This document shows positions 18,072 through 26,053 of a stretch of 64,000 nt of DNA, piece after piece. Position numbers and translations under genes: made by a program. The notes below the pieces were generated by a model. That model searched no databases and had not been told where the DNA came from. It worked only from the letters and a program-made list of their open reading frames with translations. How positions within the stretch are numbered: the stretch's first letter is position 1; each line of letters begins with the position of its first letter. The DNA lies in assembly GCF_001854605.1 (NCBI RefSeq), contig NZ_MKJU01000035.1, positions 124,001-188,000 on the forward strand, in the 5' to 3' direction. The DNA is from Pseudoalteromonas amylolytica. Its GTDB lineage: Bacteria; Pseudomonadota; Gammaproteobacteria; Enterobacterales; Alteromonadaceae.

Positions 18072-18635
18072 TTAGTTGCGTGTTAGGCAGGTGTTTTCGG
18101 GTTGCTCCCCTGGTGCTAAAACCTGTACATGGGAGTATTCAATATCGCCGATAGTGGGTGTTATCAATGCTTCAAAGCGCTCGGCAGCGCTGCTTAGTTG
18201 CTTACCTTGTGCTTCAAGCGCAGTAAACTTATCTTTGTTTGCGTCTGCCAGTTGTTGAAGTTCAGCGGATACAGTTTGTTGCTGTGCTAGTAGTGTCTTA
18301 TCCATGCTGAGCTTGCCATCCGTTACCACATAGGCTTGTTGCGTGAGCGCCTCAATTTGATTTCCCAGTTCACTCATTTTTGCACTGATCTTTTGTATTG
18401 GGCGCTCAAGTGTGTTCATTTTCTCTGATTGCTGCTTCATTATTAAGTAACTGTCTACTTGTTCAGCGCTCAGCGGTGCTTCAAGTACTTGCTGGCAGTG
18501 CTGAGATACGACTACGCGATAGCCATTTATGTTGATTGGCGTGTGGTCTTCATGTGTTTGCGCGCGCATTTGTGCAAAAGAAGTAAAAGCGGCGGTGATG
18601 CTGATGATTGCGATAATGTTTACAGGTTTTAACAT
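18072..18635 (-). CDS. secreted coiled-coil protein of unknown function
   Basis: A 187-residue exported protein with an N-terminal signal peptide (about 1-25). The middle, residues 60-155, is rich in Gln, Lys, Glu and Leu with heptad spacing and should form a long helix or coiled coil. Two Cys residues in the mature part (in SQHCQQV and ENTCLTRN) near the two ends could form a disulfide that closes a helical hairpin. No family recognised. It is transcribed alone toward the shared terminator. Confidence 0.65.
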   Translation of the reverse strand: MLKPVNIIAIISITAAFTSFAQMRAQTHEDHTPININGYRVVVSQHCQQVLEAPLSAEQVDSYLIMKQQSEKMNTLERPIQKISAKMSELGNQIEALTQQAYVVTDGKLSMDKTLLAQQQTVSAELQQLADANKDKFTALEAQGKQLSSAAERFEALITPTIGDIEYSHVQVLAPGEQPENTCLTRN

Positions 18636-18981
18636 GGTTCTCGTCCTCTGTGCTTGGGTCTCGCGTATAAGTCGTCAAAACACGCACAAAGGTTTAAAAG
18701 TGTTGTGTTGAGGTTGACATAGGTTTTTAACTGTTCGGTTTTTGCGATGATATTGTGCGTAATAATGTGGTTTTATTTAACTAATTGGCTATGTACACTG
18801 AACTTGTTTTCACACTTATCCCTTCATGATTACCCATGATATTGGCCGCATCAGCGGCCTTTTTTTGCTCGCTTTTCGCCAATTTAAATTATGATTGCTT
18901 GATTCATGTCTAAGCCAGCTTATGTGTACTAGGCTTTTATTCGATGCCATAGGGTTATTTTCTTGTTTAAGAGAGGTTTAT
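18636..18981. other. intergenic region with an orphan terminator; possible small RNA
   Basis: These 346 bases lie between a minus-strand gene and the SYLF gene. A TTGACA lies at 18714-18719 but I find no convincing -10 at the right distance. The only strong structure is the intrinsic terminator at 18844-18867, pointing along plus, with no plus-strand gene for 850 bases upstream after the previous operon has already been terminated. Confidence 0.4.
18844..18867 (+). terminator. intrinsic terminator with no obvious upstream gene
   Basis: GGCCGC-ATCA-GCGGCC forms a perfect six-base-pair GC stem followed directly by TTTTTTT on the plus strand. No coding region on plus ends before it, so it may close a short non-coding transcript or insulate the SYLF gene from readthrough. 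Confidence 0.75.
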
Positions 18982-19542
18982 ATGAAAGGCAATCAAATCG
19001 CTACATTAATGGGTATTGTTTTTTTACTAGTGGGCTGTGCGTCAGCCGGTAATACTGTCGCTGAAAAGCGTGCAGCAGTTGAAAGTATGCGCAGTGATGT
19101 GTTGAGTCAGCTTTACTCTGAAAAACCAGATGTTCAACAGCAAATTGCAAGTTCAGCAGGGTATGCTGTTTTTGATAATGCTAATGTTAACGTCATATTT
19201 GCCAGTTTGGGTGGTGGTTATGGCGTAGCGGTAAATCGTACCACTGGTGCTAGAACTTATATGAATATGGCTGAGGCAGGCTTGGGACTGGGTATTGGTG
19301 CAAAAGACTTTAGCGTGGTGATGGTTTTCCACAGCCAAAGCGCATTGGCTCGCTTTATCGAGCATGGCTGGGCATTTGGGGGAAATGCGGATGCTGCAGC
19401 TAAGCACAAACATCAAGGCGGAGCTGTTGCTGCTGAAGCTGTGGTTGATGATGTAACCGTATACTCATTGACTGAAACGGGTCTGGCTTTGCAGGCTGTA
19501 CTAAAAGGAACCAAGTTTTGGGTGGATGATGACCTCAATTAA
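18982..19542 (+). CDS. SYLF (YSC84-like) domain lipoprotein
   Basis: A 186-residue lipoprotein starting MKGNQIATLMG with lipobox LVGC. I choose the ATG at 18982, preceded by GAGAGG, over an upstream in-frame TTG that would bury the signal peptide. The mature part has the lipid-binding SYLF/YSC84 pattern: SAGYAVFDNANVNV, the Gly-rich GGGYGVAVNRTTG, MAEAGLGLGIGAKDF and a closing GTKFWVDDDL. Related bacterial proteins are periplasmic or outer-membrane lipoproteins thought to bind phospholipid; function is not settled. It is a single-gene unit with its own terminator. Confidence 0.88.
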   Translation: MKGNQIATLMGIVFLLVGCASAGNTVAEKRAAVESMRSDVLSQLYSEKPDVQQQIASSAGYAVFDNANVNVIFASLGGGYGVAVNRTTGARTYMNMAEAGLGLGIGAKDFSVVMVFHSQSALARFIEHGWAFGGNADAAAKHKHQGGAVAAEAVVDDVTVYSLTETGLALQAVLKGTKFWVDDDLN

Positions 19543-19572
19543 GCATTAGTACAAAGACCTATCAATAACAAC

Positions 19573-19602
19573 GGCAACGCTTATGAGTTGCTGTTGCCTT
19601 TT
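19573..19602 (+). terminator. probable intrinsic terminator after the SYLF gene
   Basis: GGCAAC pairs with GTTGCC around a 14-base loop and is followed by TTTT. It sits 30 bases after the stop codon; stem is only moderately strong. Confidence 0.6.
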
Positions 19603-19878
19603 AAGCAAAAATGATTTTTTTAATTTACGTATATTTTACTCTAAAATGGTTGTTATTAAGGTGGTTTGTTTGTTTTTAAATCAATAATGGCTGTGTATTT
19701 TACGTTTTCTCATCTTTTTTGTTTTTTTACTCTACTTATTAACATATTAATATTGCGTTATGTAAAATTTAAATACACAGGAACACATGACTGAGTACTT
19801 TGGATGGTGAGAACACATGTGTTGTTTCAATACGTCATGGTTGATATGGATCTAAATAAGTGACAAGGAGATAGATGT
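19603..19878. other. AT-rich intergenic leader of the next gene
   Basis: This stretch is very AT-rich, with several T-runs. Apart from the AAGGAG ribosome binding site at 19865-19870 I see no repeat, palindrome or recognisable promoter that I would defend. Such composition fits a bendable promoter region open to H-NS-like binding, which is only a suggestion. Confidence 0.35.
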
Positions 19879-20367
19879 ATGTACATTTTTACGGAAAGCT
19901 GGGGTGTTAAAAACGTCTTCACGCAACTGCATACAAGTAACAACAAAAAAGGAAAAGCATTATTAGATCGCGTTTGGACTTACTTATTCAGCGAAAAATC
20001 AATTGTCCATGTAGAGAAGGGTATACAAACACAAACCGAGAATCAGTTTTCTGTTAAAGACGTTACAAAGTATCATCTCAATGATGATTATATATACGTA
20101 AAGCACATGTTTGTTGAACTAAAAGGGCAATTGGTTAAACCAAAATTATCCAGTGAGGATATTAACTTCTTTAGAACCCTAGATAAGCTATCCAAGCGAT
20201 GTTATGTCATGGTTTACATTAAGAACTGCGTAACAAAGCGTTACGATCAGGTGCTATTTTTAGATGATTTTGAAGCAATTCAAGGCATTAATATGAGTGA
20301 AGCAAACAAACGTTTGGTCAGTTTGCCTCAAGCAGCAGACATTATCCGAGCGATTCTGGCCCAGTGA
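19879..20367 (+). CDS. hypothetical cytoplasmic protein
   Basis: A 162-residue protein without signal peptide. It begins MYIFTESWGVKNVFTQL and contains alternating strand-like (YIYVKHMFVEL, CYVMVYIKN) and charged segments. The ATG at 19879 follows AAGGAG at eight bases, which fixes the start. I recognise no family. Higher AT content than its neighbours and an AT-rich leader hint at a later arrival, but there is no mobility gene nearby. Confidence 0.65.
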   Translation: MYIFTESWGVKNVFTQLHTSNNKKGKALLDRVWTYLFSEKSIVHVEKGIQTQTENQFSVKDVTKYHLNDDYIYVKHMFVELKGQLVKPKLSSEDINFFRTLDKLSKRCYVMVYIKNCVTKRYDQVLFLDDFEAIQGINMSEANKRLVSLPQAADIIRAILAQ

Positions 20368-20394
20368 TAATTAACCTCAGCTGTGGATAATTAC

Positions 20395-21030
20395 TCAGTA
20401 GTTTGCCACTTTGTTGTTTGTGTCTTCATCATCAATATAACTTCCAACAAGCTCAGATAAAGCCTCGTTCCCTCTAGTTTTTAGGCTTTGCATTATTTGG
20501 GCTTTCACTTTTGGTGACTTGTTTTGGCTAAGTTTAAAGTTGCCATGCCACTGCTCTATTGAGATGGTAAAAAACGCGATATGTTTGAACAAGGTATCTA
20601 GCTTATTTGTTTCAAGCGACGAGACCAGCCAAGGGTCGTGAAACTCGCGCTCAAAATGGTCAGTGATCTGTGTCATCATATCGCGCTTTAGTTGGTGATC
20701 TGCTACTAACTCAAAGCGTCCTTCAATCTGAACATTGGCGTATAGCCACGAAGGAAGTGTGAGAGCTTCGCTGTGACTTGGTGAAATGTAACCATTTGGG
20801 CCATGAAACAGTAATTTCACCATACTATCGTTTTGCTGTACTAAAGGGTTGCTTTTTACCACATGACCAATAAAAACCCATTTGGCTTCATCAAAAACTA
20901 AAGGCGTATAAACAACCTCATTTAGGCCACTTAGATGATTGTCAAACAAGATTGAAGCCAAAGGTGACTGCTGTACAAGCGATAATAAGCGCTCAAGGTG
21001 CTGCTCTTGGAAATATCTAGCTGGGTACAT
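20395..21030 (-). CDS. paiB: PaiB-type FMN-binding negative transcriptional regulator family protein
   Basis: A 211-residue protein that starts MYPARYF; the family signature is clear in the SPLASILF, PSWLYANVQIEGR and FKLSQNKS segments of the split-barrel flavin-binding fold. In Bacillus PaiB works with the acetyltransferase PaiA in regulating sporulation and degradative enzymes; in proteobacteria the role is unknown. The ATG at 21030 overlaps the stop of the acetyltransferase gene (TAATG) and follows GAGGAG at eight bases; an in-frame GTG nine bases earlier is less likely. Co-transcription with a GNAT gene mirrors the paiA-paiB pairing. Confidence 0.87.
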   Translation of the reverse strand: MYPARYFQEQHLERLLSLVQQSPLASILFDNHLSGLNEVVYTPLVFDEAKWVFIGHVVKSNPLVQQNDSMVKLLFHGPNGYISPSHSEALTLPSWLYANVQIEGRFELVADHQLKRDMMTQITDHFEREFHDPWLVSSLETNKLDTLFKHIAFFTISIEQWHGNFKLSQNKSPKVKAQIMQSLKTRGNEALSELVGSYIDDEDTNNKVANY

Positions 21031-21605
21031 TATAACCACTCCTCAAGTTTAGGTTTTATTTCACTCCACTGCTCATCAATAATGCTAAAGCGCGCACTGT
21101 TACGAAAGTTACCATCAGCAAGGAGTCTGTCTTTGAAATGAATGCCTTCAAAGCGCGCACCGAGGCGTGCGATGGCGTTACGTGATTGCTGATTGTTTTC
21201 GTGTGTACAAAAAGTAACCCGAACCAAGTTAAGCGTTTCAAAGGCGTACTTGAGCAACAGATATTTACTGTGTGTATTAACATAGCTGCGTTGCCAAGGC
21301 ACCCCAATGAAAGTATGGCCAATTTCTGCACTGCGGTTGAAAGTGTCTAGTCTGAACAAACGCGTGGTGCCTACTACTTGGTTATCCGCTTGATTGACGA
21401 TTGCCATGACCAGCTGCTGTTGGGCATCAAACTGAGCGGTTTGCCAGAACCAATCATTTAATATTTCTGGTGTTTTACAATAGTTAGTTAAGATCCAACG
21501 CCACAGTTTTGGATCTTGTCCTGCCTCAAAAAGGTCCGCTAAATGCTGTTGTGTTAAGGGCTGTAGTGCTACTTTCTGGGAGCTTAAGCTACGTTTTTCA
21601 AACAT
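21030..21605 (-). CDS. GNAT family N-acetyltransferase (RimJ/RimL-like)
   Basis: A 191-residue acetyltransferase. It shows the RimJ-like layout: QPLTQQHLADLFEAG near the start, the VVGTTRLF strand, IGHTFIGVPWQRSYVNTHSKYLL around the acetyl-CoA-binding region, and the NQQSRNAIARLGARFEG block common to this subgroup. Such enzymes acetylate alpha-amines of proteins or small amines. It is translationally coupled to the PaiB-type gene and divergent from the MocR-type regulator, which may control the pair. Confidence 0.85.
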   Translation of the reverse strand: MFEKRSLSSQKVALQPLTQQHLADLFEAGQDPKLWRWILTNYCKTPEILNDWFWQTAQFDAQQQLVMAIVNQADNQVVGTTRLFRLDTFNRSAEIGHTFIGVPWQRSYVNTHSKYLLLKYAFETLNLVRVTFCTHENNQQSRNAIARLGARFEGIHFKDRLLADGNFRNSARFSIIDEQWSEIKPKLEEWL

Positions 21606-21651
21606 GTGTTATTCCTGTTTAGAGTCTTAATAAGGCTACTTTAATTCGATT

Positions 21652-21703
21652 TTTGGTTTAACATAAACAACCAAACTTTATTATTTACCTAGACCAGATT
21701 GGT
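21652..21703. promoter_or_regulatory. palindromes in the divergent promoter of the GNAT-paiB and mocR-type genes
   Basis: TTTGGTT (21652-21658) and AACCAAA (21669-21675) form a perfect inverted repeat with a ten-base spacer; a second short palindrome ACCA-GAT-TGGT lies at 21693-21703. Their position between the divergent genes suggests operators for the MocR-type protein. Confidence 0.45.
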
Positions 21704-21744
21704 GGCTATGCTACTGGCATTGGACAATTTAGATTGGATTCAAA

Positions 21745-23223
21745 ATGCACCCTATTGTTTTTGAAGCTCAGCACAATAATGAAGCGATTTATCTACAACT
21801 TGCAGGGGCGTTGAGAGAAGCTATCAAGGCAGGCAAGCTCGTAACTGGTACTAAACTCAGCTCAGCGCGTGCCATGGCGCCGGCATATCAGCTTAATCGC
21901 CATACGGTTATGAATGCGTTACAACTATTGGTAGCTGAGGGATGGTTGGAAGCCAAAGAAAAGTCGGGCTACTTTGTAACACACACCTTGCCCATAGACT
22001 CAAGTGCACAGCATAAGAAGCAGCCAAAATATGTCCCAAAGCAGCTAGTCTTTGCTCAGCCAATGAATGACCCAGTCACAGCTGAACTTGCCCAATATAA
22101 ATATAATTTTGCGGGCGGCCTGCCAGATATAGAAAAGTTTCCGTTTATTGAGTTTAAGCGTGCAATGAGTAATGTGTGTCAAAGGGTTGATGCCAAGAAG
22201 TTGCATTATGGTGCTGTGGGCGGCGAAAATGAATTAAAATTGCAGGTTCAAGTATACCTTCAAAGCGCACGTAATTTACGCACTGAAGATCTAGTGATCT
22301 GCAATGGTTCCCAAGAAGCCTTGTTTCTTACTGCGAGAGTTTTTATCTCACCGGGAGACTATGTTGCTTGTGAAACTTTGGGTTATCCACCTGCTAGAAA
22401 AGCCTTTTCAGCCTGTGGTGCTCGTATCATCGACATTCATCAGGACGAGCAAGGGCTGTGTGTCGCAGATCTGGAAACGCAGCTTCAACGCTATAGCATT
22501 AAGTTGCTGTATCTCACTCCCTTACATCAGTATCCAACTACGGTGACTTTATCCCCCACAAGGCGTTTACAAATATATCAGCTTTGCTATCAGTACGGGG
22601 GGGTGATCATTGAAGATGATTATGACCATGAGTTTCACTATCGATGTCAACCCTTGCAACCTATGGCGTCGGATGACCCTGCGGGCATCGTCATTTATAT
22701 ATCCACATTCTCAAAAATAATGTTTGCTGGAGCAAGAGTAGGTTATATCTGTGCTCGCAAACAAATACTAGAGCAAATACGTTCCCATAAACAGTTGATT
22801 AATCATAAGAATGATGTACTGACCCAACTTAGTGTTGCGCAGTGGATGCAAACCGGCCAATTTGAGCGGCATCTAAAACGTATGACGAAATTGTACAAAT
22901 CTAGAAGTGAGGCTATGGCTGGTGAGCTAGCACACTATCAAAAAGTGGGTTTGCCGCTACGTTTTATATATCCTGACGGTGGCATGGCCATGTGGGTAGA
23001 TTGTGGGGTAAATGTTTTAGGTGTTAAAGCATTAGCGGGTAAACATGGTATTTACCTACAAACACAAGACGAGTTTTATTATGCAAATAGTGAGCGCTCG
23101 TTACAACCGAGCGCTACTGCGATAACTCATATAAGGCTAGGATTTGCAGGTCAAAATACAGCTCACATGAGTCAAGGGCTGCAACAATTGATGCAGCTTA
23201 TTTACCCTCGTTATCCGAGCTAA
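21745..23223 (+). CDS. MocR/PdxR-type regulator: GntR DNA-binding domain fused to PLP aminotransferase domain
   Basis: A 492-residue protein. Residues 10-80 are a GntR winged helix (LREAIKAGKLVTGTKLSSAR, LNRHTVMNALQLL); residues 120-490 are a type I aminotransferase fold with the NGSQEALFL, DDYDHEF and STFSKIMFAGARVGY motifs, Lys324 being the expected pyridoxal-phosphate lysine. Such regulators usually control the gene transcribed divergently or genes of PLP, GABA, taurine or amine metabolism. Here the divergent partners are an acetyltransferase and a PaiB-type protein, so an amine-related signal is plausible. The 3' end overlaps the convergent phosphatase gene by 26 bases. Confidence 0.9.
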   Translation: MHPIVFEAQHNNEAIYLQLAGALREAIKAGKLVTGTKLSSARAMAPAYQLNRHTVMNALQLLVAEGWLEAKEKSGYFVTHTLPIDSSAQHKKQPKYVPKQLVFAQPMNDPVTAELAQYKYNFAGGLPDIEKFPFIEFKRAMSNVCQRVDAKKLHYGAVGGENELKLQVQVYLQSARNLRTEDLVICNGSQEALFLTARVFISPGDYVACETLGYPPARKAFSACGARIIDIHQDEQGLCVADLETQLQRYSIKLLYLTPLHQYPTTVTLSPTRRLQIYQLCYQYGGVIIEDDYDHEFHYRCQPLQPMASDDPAGIVIYISTFSKIMFAGARVGYICARKQILEQIRSHKQLINHKNDVLTQLSVAQWMQTGQFERHLKRMTKLYKSRSEAMAGELAHYQKVGLPLRFIYPDGGMAMWVDCGVNVLGVKALAGKHGIYLQTQDEFYYANSERSLQPSATAITHIRLGFAGQNTAHMSQGLQQLMQLIYPRYPS

Positions 23224-23686
23224 GCGTCGATAAGCTAACCCTGCCGAACTTACCATAGGTGATGACAAATACTTTGTTAAATTCATCTTCAGCAATACTG
23301 ACCTCCTGACTACTCAAAATGCGCACGAGTTCGGGGGTGGTATTGCTGTGACCCACGATAACGACTTCGCCCTTTAATTCCAAAACTTCATTTGAGAAAG
23401 CCTCTAAGTTTTGCGGATCATAGCTGGTTACCTCTAACCCAAAGTGCTTTGCCAATGGCGCAATGGTTTGCTGCGTTCGATGATAATCAGTACTAAACGC
23501 GTGTTTTATAGCTCTATCATTGAACATTGATACAAGATGTTTGGCACGTTGCTGACCTTTTTCTGTCAGCTGTGGGTTATCGCCTTGGGCTTTTTCAGCA
23601 TGACGAAACAAAATGACTTGTTCAGGAAGAGCCTGTGCCGCACTGCTTAATAGCAGCAAAGGAAATAAAAGAGTTTTGATTTTCAT
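23198..23686 (-). CDS. exported histidine-phosphatase family protein
   Basis: A 162-residue protein with a signal peptide (cleavage after AQA at about 19). The phosphatase motif is FRHAEK, with the phospho-accepting His29 and Arg28, and a second VIVGHSNT block supplies the other catalytic His. This RHAEK version marks a periplasmic subgroup of the phosphoglycerate-mutase-like superfamily whose substrates are unknown. It stands alone and converges on the MocR-type gene. Confidence 0.85.
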   Translation of the reverse strand: MKIKTLLFPLLLLSSAAQALPEQVILFRHAEKAQGDNPQLTEKGQQRAKHLVSMFNDRAIKHAFSTDYHRTQQTIAPLAKHFGLEVTSYDPQNLEAFSNEVLELKGEVVIVGHSNTTPELVRILSSQEVSIAEDEFNKVFVITYGKFGRVSLSTLSSDNEGK

Positions 23687-23787
23687 GATTTGTATTATTC
23701 ACATCAAAAAAAATGGATGAAAACTTTAACAAAGCTTAGATGAGTGGGCAATGTCCTTGATAAATATGAACTCTTTGACAGTGGTTA

Positions 23788-23839
23788 GTCGCGGACGCTT
23801 TCGGTGTCCGCAGCGGACACTTTTAGTGTCCGTGGACAC
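23788..23839. promoter_or_regulatory. three helically phased palindromes, probable enhancer sites for the operon's NtrC-type activator
   Basis: Site 2, 23804-23820, is a perfect palindrome GTGTCCGC-A-GCGGACAC. Site 3, 23826-23839, is GTGTCC-GT-GGACAC. Site 1, centred near 23791.5, is a weaker copy with GTC-GC-GGAC. The three centres are 20.5 bases apart, two helical turns, so all would face one side of DNA. They lie 110-160 bases before the first reading frame. A weak -24/-12-like sequence starts at 23894 but its -12 half is poor. Confidence 0.65.
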
Positions 23840-23947
23840 ATTTTCTGTTAGGTGAATATGAGTAACTGATTGTTATTCATGGGCTTTTAATTTTGGCATG
23901 TAAATCGAATAGTGAGTACAAATTAAGTGAATAAGGGTGAGTTAGAT

Positions 23948-24040
23948 ATGTTGCTATATGTGTTTTTCTTATTGTCGCCAAGTATCGTTTTGCTGGGCGC
24001 TTGGTTGATTGCCCTATTCGAAGCAAATGTCAGTCATTGA
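23948..24040 (+). CDS. 30-residue membrane microprotein at the head of the export operon
   Basis: A short frame starts with ATG at 23948, preceded by AAGGGTG, and ends with TGA at 24038-24040, eight bases before the adaptor gene. The product is almost wholly hydrophobic (MLLYVFFLLSPSIVLLGAWL then a short acidic tail), one transmembrane helix. The good ribosome binding site, position and composition favour a real small subunit or a translated leader. It is too short for family assignment. Confidence 0.45.
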   Translation: MLLYVFFLLSPSIVLLGAWLIALFEANVSH

Positions 24041-24048
24041 GGCTAATT

Positions 24049-25305
24049 ATGATTAAAGATACCAGTGGACAGGATCAACTAGTTGTAAAAAGTAAACGCT
24101 TTGGAAAGCCTATTTGGGCTGCTATTACCATAGCTGTAACAGTCGCTGCATCTGCGGCTTTGATGAGCGGGTACTCAAACGCAGAGTTTTCTGTACAACA
24201 GGATGAATTGAAAATTGCCAAAGTAGAGCGAGGCGACTTTGTCAGAGATATTGCGACAACTGGGCGGATTGTAGCGGCTAACGCCCCGCGTATTTACGCC
24301 ACAGAGCAAGGTGTCGTCACACTGCTTGTTAAAGCGGGCGATAAAGTCACTAAGGGTCAACCAGTCGCAACCGTAGATAGTCCAGAGCTACAAAATGCTT
24401 TGCAGCAGCAAAACTCTGAATTGCAAAGACTGCATGGAGAGTTAGAGCGCAAAAAGCTTGAAGCAAGACGACAGACATTAAGCCTTAATAAAACGCTGGA
24501 TTTGGCACAAGTCGAACTTAATGCTGCTTTACGTGAGAATCGTCGAGCACAACTTTCAATTGAAAAGCGTTTAATCAGTCAAATTGATTTGGAAAAAGCA
24601 GTCGATGATTTAGCCCGCGCGAAGCTGAACTTCAAACATGCACAAAAAGAAGTGGCGCTCGCCAAGGACACATTAGCGTTTGAATTAAAATCGGCACAAA
24701 GCACCGTATCACGCCAGCAATTAGTGGTGGATGAGCTACAACGCAAAGTCAGCAATCTAGATATTGAAGCCAGTGTCTCAGGTATTGTGGGCAATATGTT
24801 GGTTGAGCCACAAGCATTGGTTACAAAGAATCAAGCGGTCATGACGCTGGTTGATTTAAGCGCATTTGAAGCAGAACTGCAGGTGAGTGAAAGTTACGCG
24901 AACGAACTGGGGTTAGGTATGCAAGTGTTGCTCAAAATTGGTAGTCATGAAGTCATGGGAGAACTCAGCGCTATATCTCCAGAGGTCAACGAGCGAGAAG
25001 TGACAACTCGAGTTAGATTTTCTCAACAAGGGTTGAGCGGAATTAGACAAAACCAGCGCATATCCGCGCGTATTTTGTTGGAAAACAAGTCTGACGTATT
25101 GATGGTCAAGCGTGGTGCTTTTATGCAAGAAGGAGGCTCCGTGGCTTACTTAATCTCAGATGGTCAAGCGCAAAGAATCGATATAGCAACGGGAGCCGTG
25201 AGCATTTCAGAGGTTGAAGTGTTAGGGGGGCTAAAAGAAAACGATCAAATAGTTATTTCCAGTTACACACCATTTAAACGCGCTGAACGTGTTATGTTGC
25301 GCTAA
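24049..25305 (+). CDS. HlyD/MacA-type periplasmic adaptor subunit
   Basis: A 418-residue protein anchored by one N-terminal hydrophobic segment (about 18-40). Next come a barrel-sandwich half (VEQG-like VTLLVKAGDKVTKGQPVATVDSPEL), a long coiled-coil hairpin (about 105-225, rich in Gln, Leu, Lys) and the second sandwich half with beta-barrel domain. This is the adaptor that links an inner-membrane transporter to an outer-membrane channel. I use the ATG at 24049, preceded by GAGG; the upstream TTG would lie inside the microprotein gene. No TolC-like gene lies in the window, so a housekeeping TolC is probably used. Confidence 0.9.
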   Translation: MIKDTSGQDQLVVKSKRFGKPIWAAITIAVTVAASAALMSGYSNAEFSVQQDELKIAKVERGDFVRDIATTGRIVAANAPRIYATEQGVVTLLVKAGDKVTKGQPVATVDSPELQNALQQQNSELQRLHGELERKKLEARRQTLSLNKTLDLAQVELNAALRENRRAQLSIEKRLISQIDLEKAVDDLARAKLNFKHAQKEVALAKDTLAFELKSAQSTVSRQQLVVDELQRKVSNLDIEASVSGIVGNMLVEPQALVTKNQAVMTLVDLSAFEAELQVSESYANELGLGMQVLLKIGSHEVMGELSAISPEVNEREVTTRVRFSQQGLSGIRQNQRISARILLENKSDVLMVKRGAFMQEGGSVAYLISDGQAQRIDIATGAVSISEVEVLGGLKENDQIVISSYTPFKRAERVMLR

Positions 25306-25346
25306 GCAATGCATGTTAGTCGAAATATATTGAAAGGAACAGAACC

Positions 25347-26051
25347 ATGTTAACAATGAATAAAGTAAACAAAATATATCAAACAGATATGGTGCAAACA
25401 CATGCATTGAGAGATTTTGACCTACAAGTAAATGAAGGTGAGTTTATTGCCGTTACAGGGCCGTCTGGTTCGGGCAAGACCACCTTTTTAAATATCGCAG
25501 GTATGCTAGAGCCCTTTTCTTCTGGTCAATATATATTGGATGGAGTTGATGTTGGCCGCTTGAATGATAATCAACGTGCAGATCTTAGAAATCAGAAAAT
25601 TGGTTATATATTTCAGGGTTTTAACTTAATTCCAGATTTGAATCTATTTGAAAATATTGAAGTGCCGCTGCGCTATCGAGGCATCAAGGCTGCGGAGCGT
25701 AAACGCCGTGTTGAACAACGCCTAGAGCAAGTGGGTTTGGCCAGTCGCGCAAAACATTTACCACAGCAACTATCAGGTGGTCAGCAACAGCGGGTTGCAA
25801 TTGCCCGAGCCTTAGCAGGGGAGCCAAGATTTTTACTGGCCGATGAGCCGACGGGGAACCTTGATAGTCTCATGGCGCGTCAGGTAATGGAATTACTTGA
25901 GCAAATCAATCGTGAAGGCGCAACGATTGTGATGGTTACTCACGACCCAGAACTTGCCCGCAGAGCACCTAGAAATATTCAGGTAGTAGATGGACAATTG
26001 GCAGATTTTACCCTTTACCAAGGTAATCCAGCCGCAGCCGTGGGAGCGTAA
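25347..26051 (+). CDS. MacB/LolD-type ABC transporter ATP-binding protein
   Basis: A 234-residue ATPase with Walker A GPSGSGKTT, Q-loop region YIFQGFNLIPDL, signature LSGGQQQRVAIARAL and Walker B LLADEPTGNLD. The overall pattern is that of the MacB/LolD/FtsE group, whose ATPases drive mechanotransmission by FtsX-type permeases rather than classic import or export. Here the ATPase is a separate polypeptide, followed after two bases by the first of two permeases. Confidence 0.95.
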   Translation: MLTMNKVNKIYQTDMVQTHALRDFDLQVNEGEFIAVTGPSGSGKTTFLNIAGMLEPFSSGQYILDGVDVGRLNDNQRADLRNQKIGYIFQGFNLIPDLNLFENIEVPLRYRGIKAAERKRRVEQRLEQVGLASRAKHLPQQLSGGQQQRVAIARALAGEPRFLLADEPTGNLDSLMARQVMELLEQINREGATIVMVTHDPELARRAPRNIQVVDGQLADFTLYQGNPAAAVGA

Positions 26052-26053
26052 CG

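Noticed and set aside
23894..23910. Possible sigma-54 promoter (TGGCAT then TCGAA) before the export operon
   Set aside because: The -24 half is acceptable but the -12 half lacks the GC dinucleotide at the right place. I mention it only as weak support for the enhancer sites.
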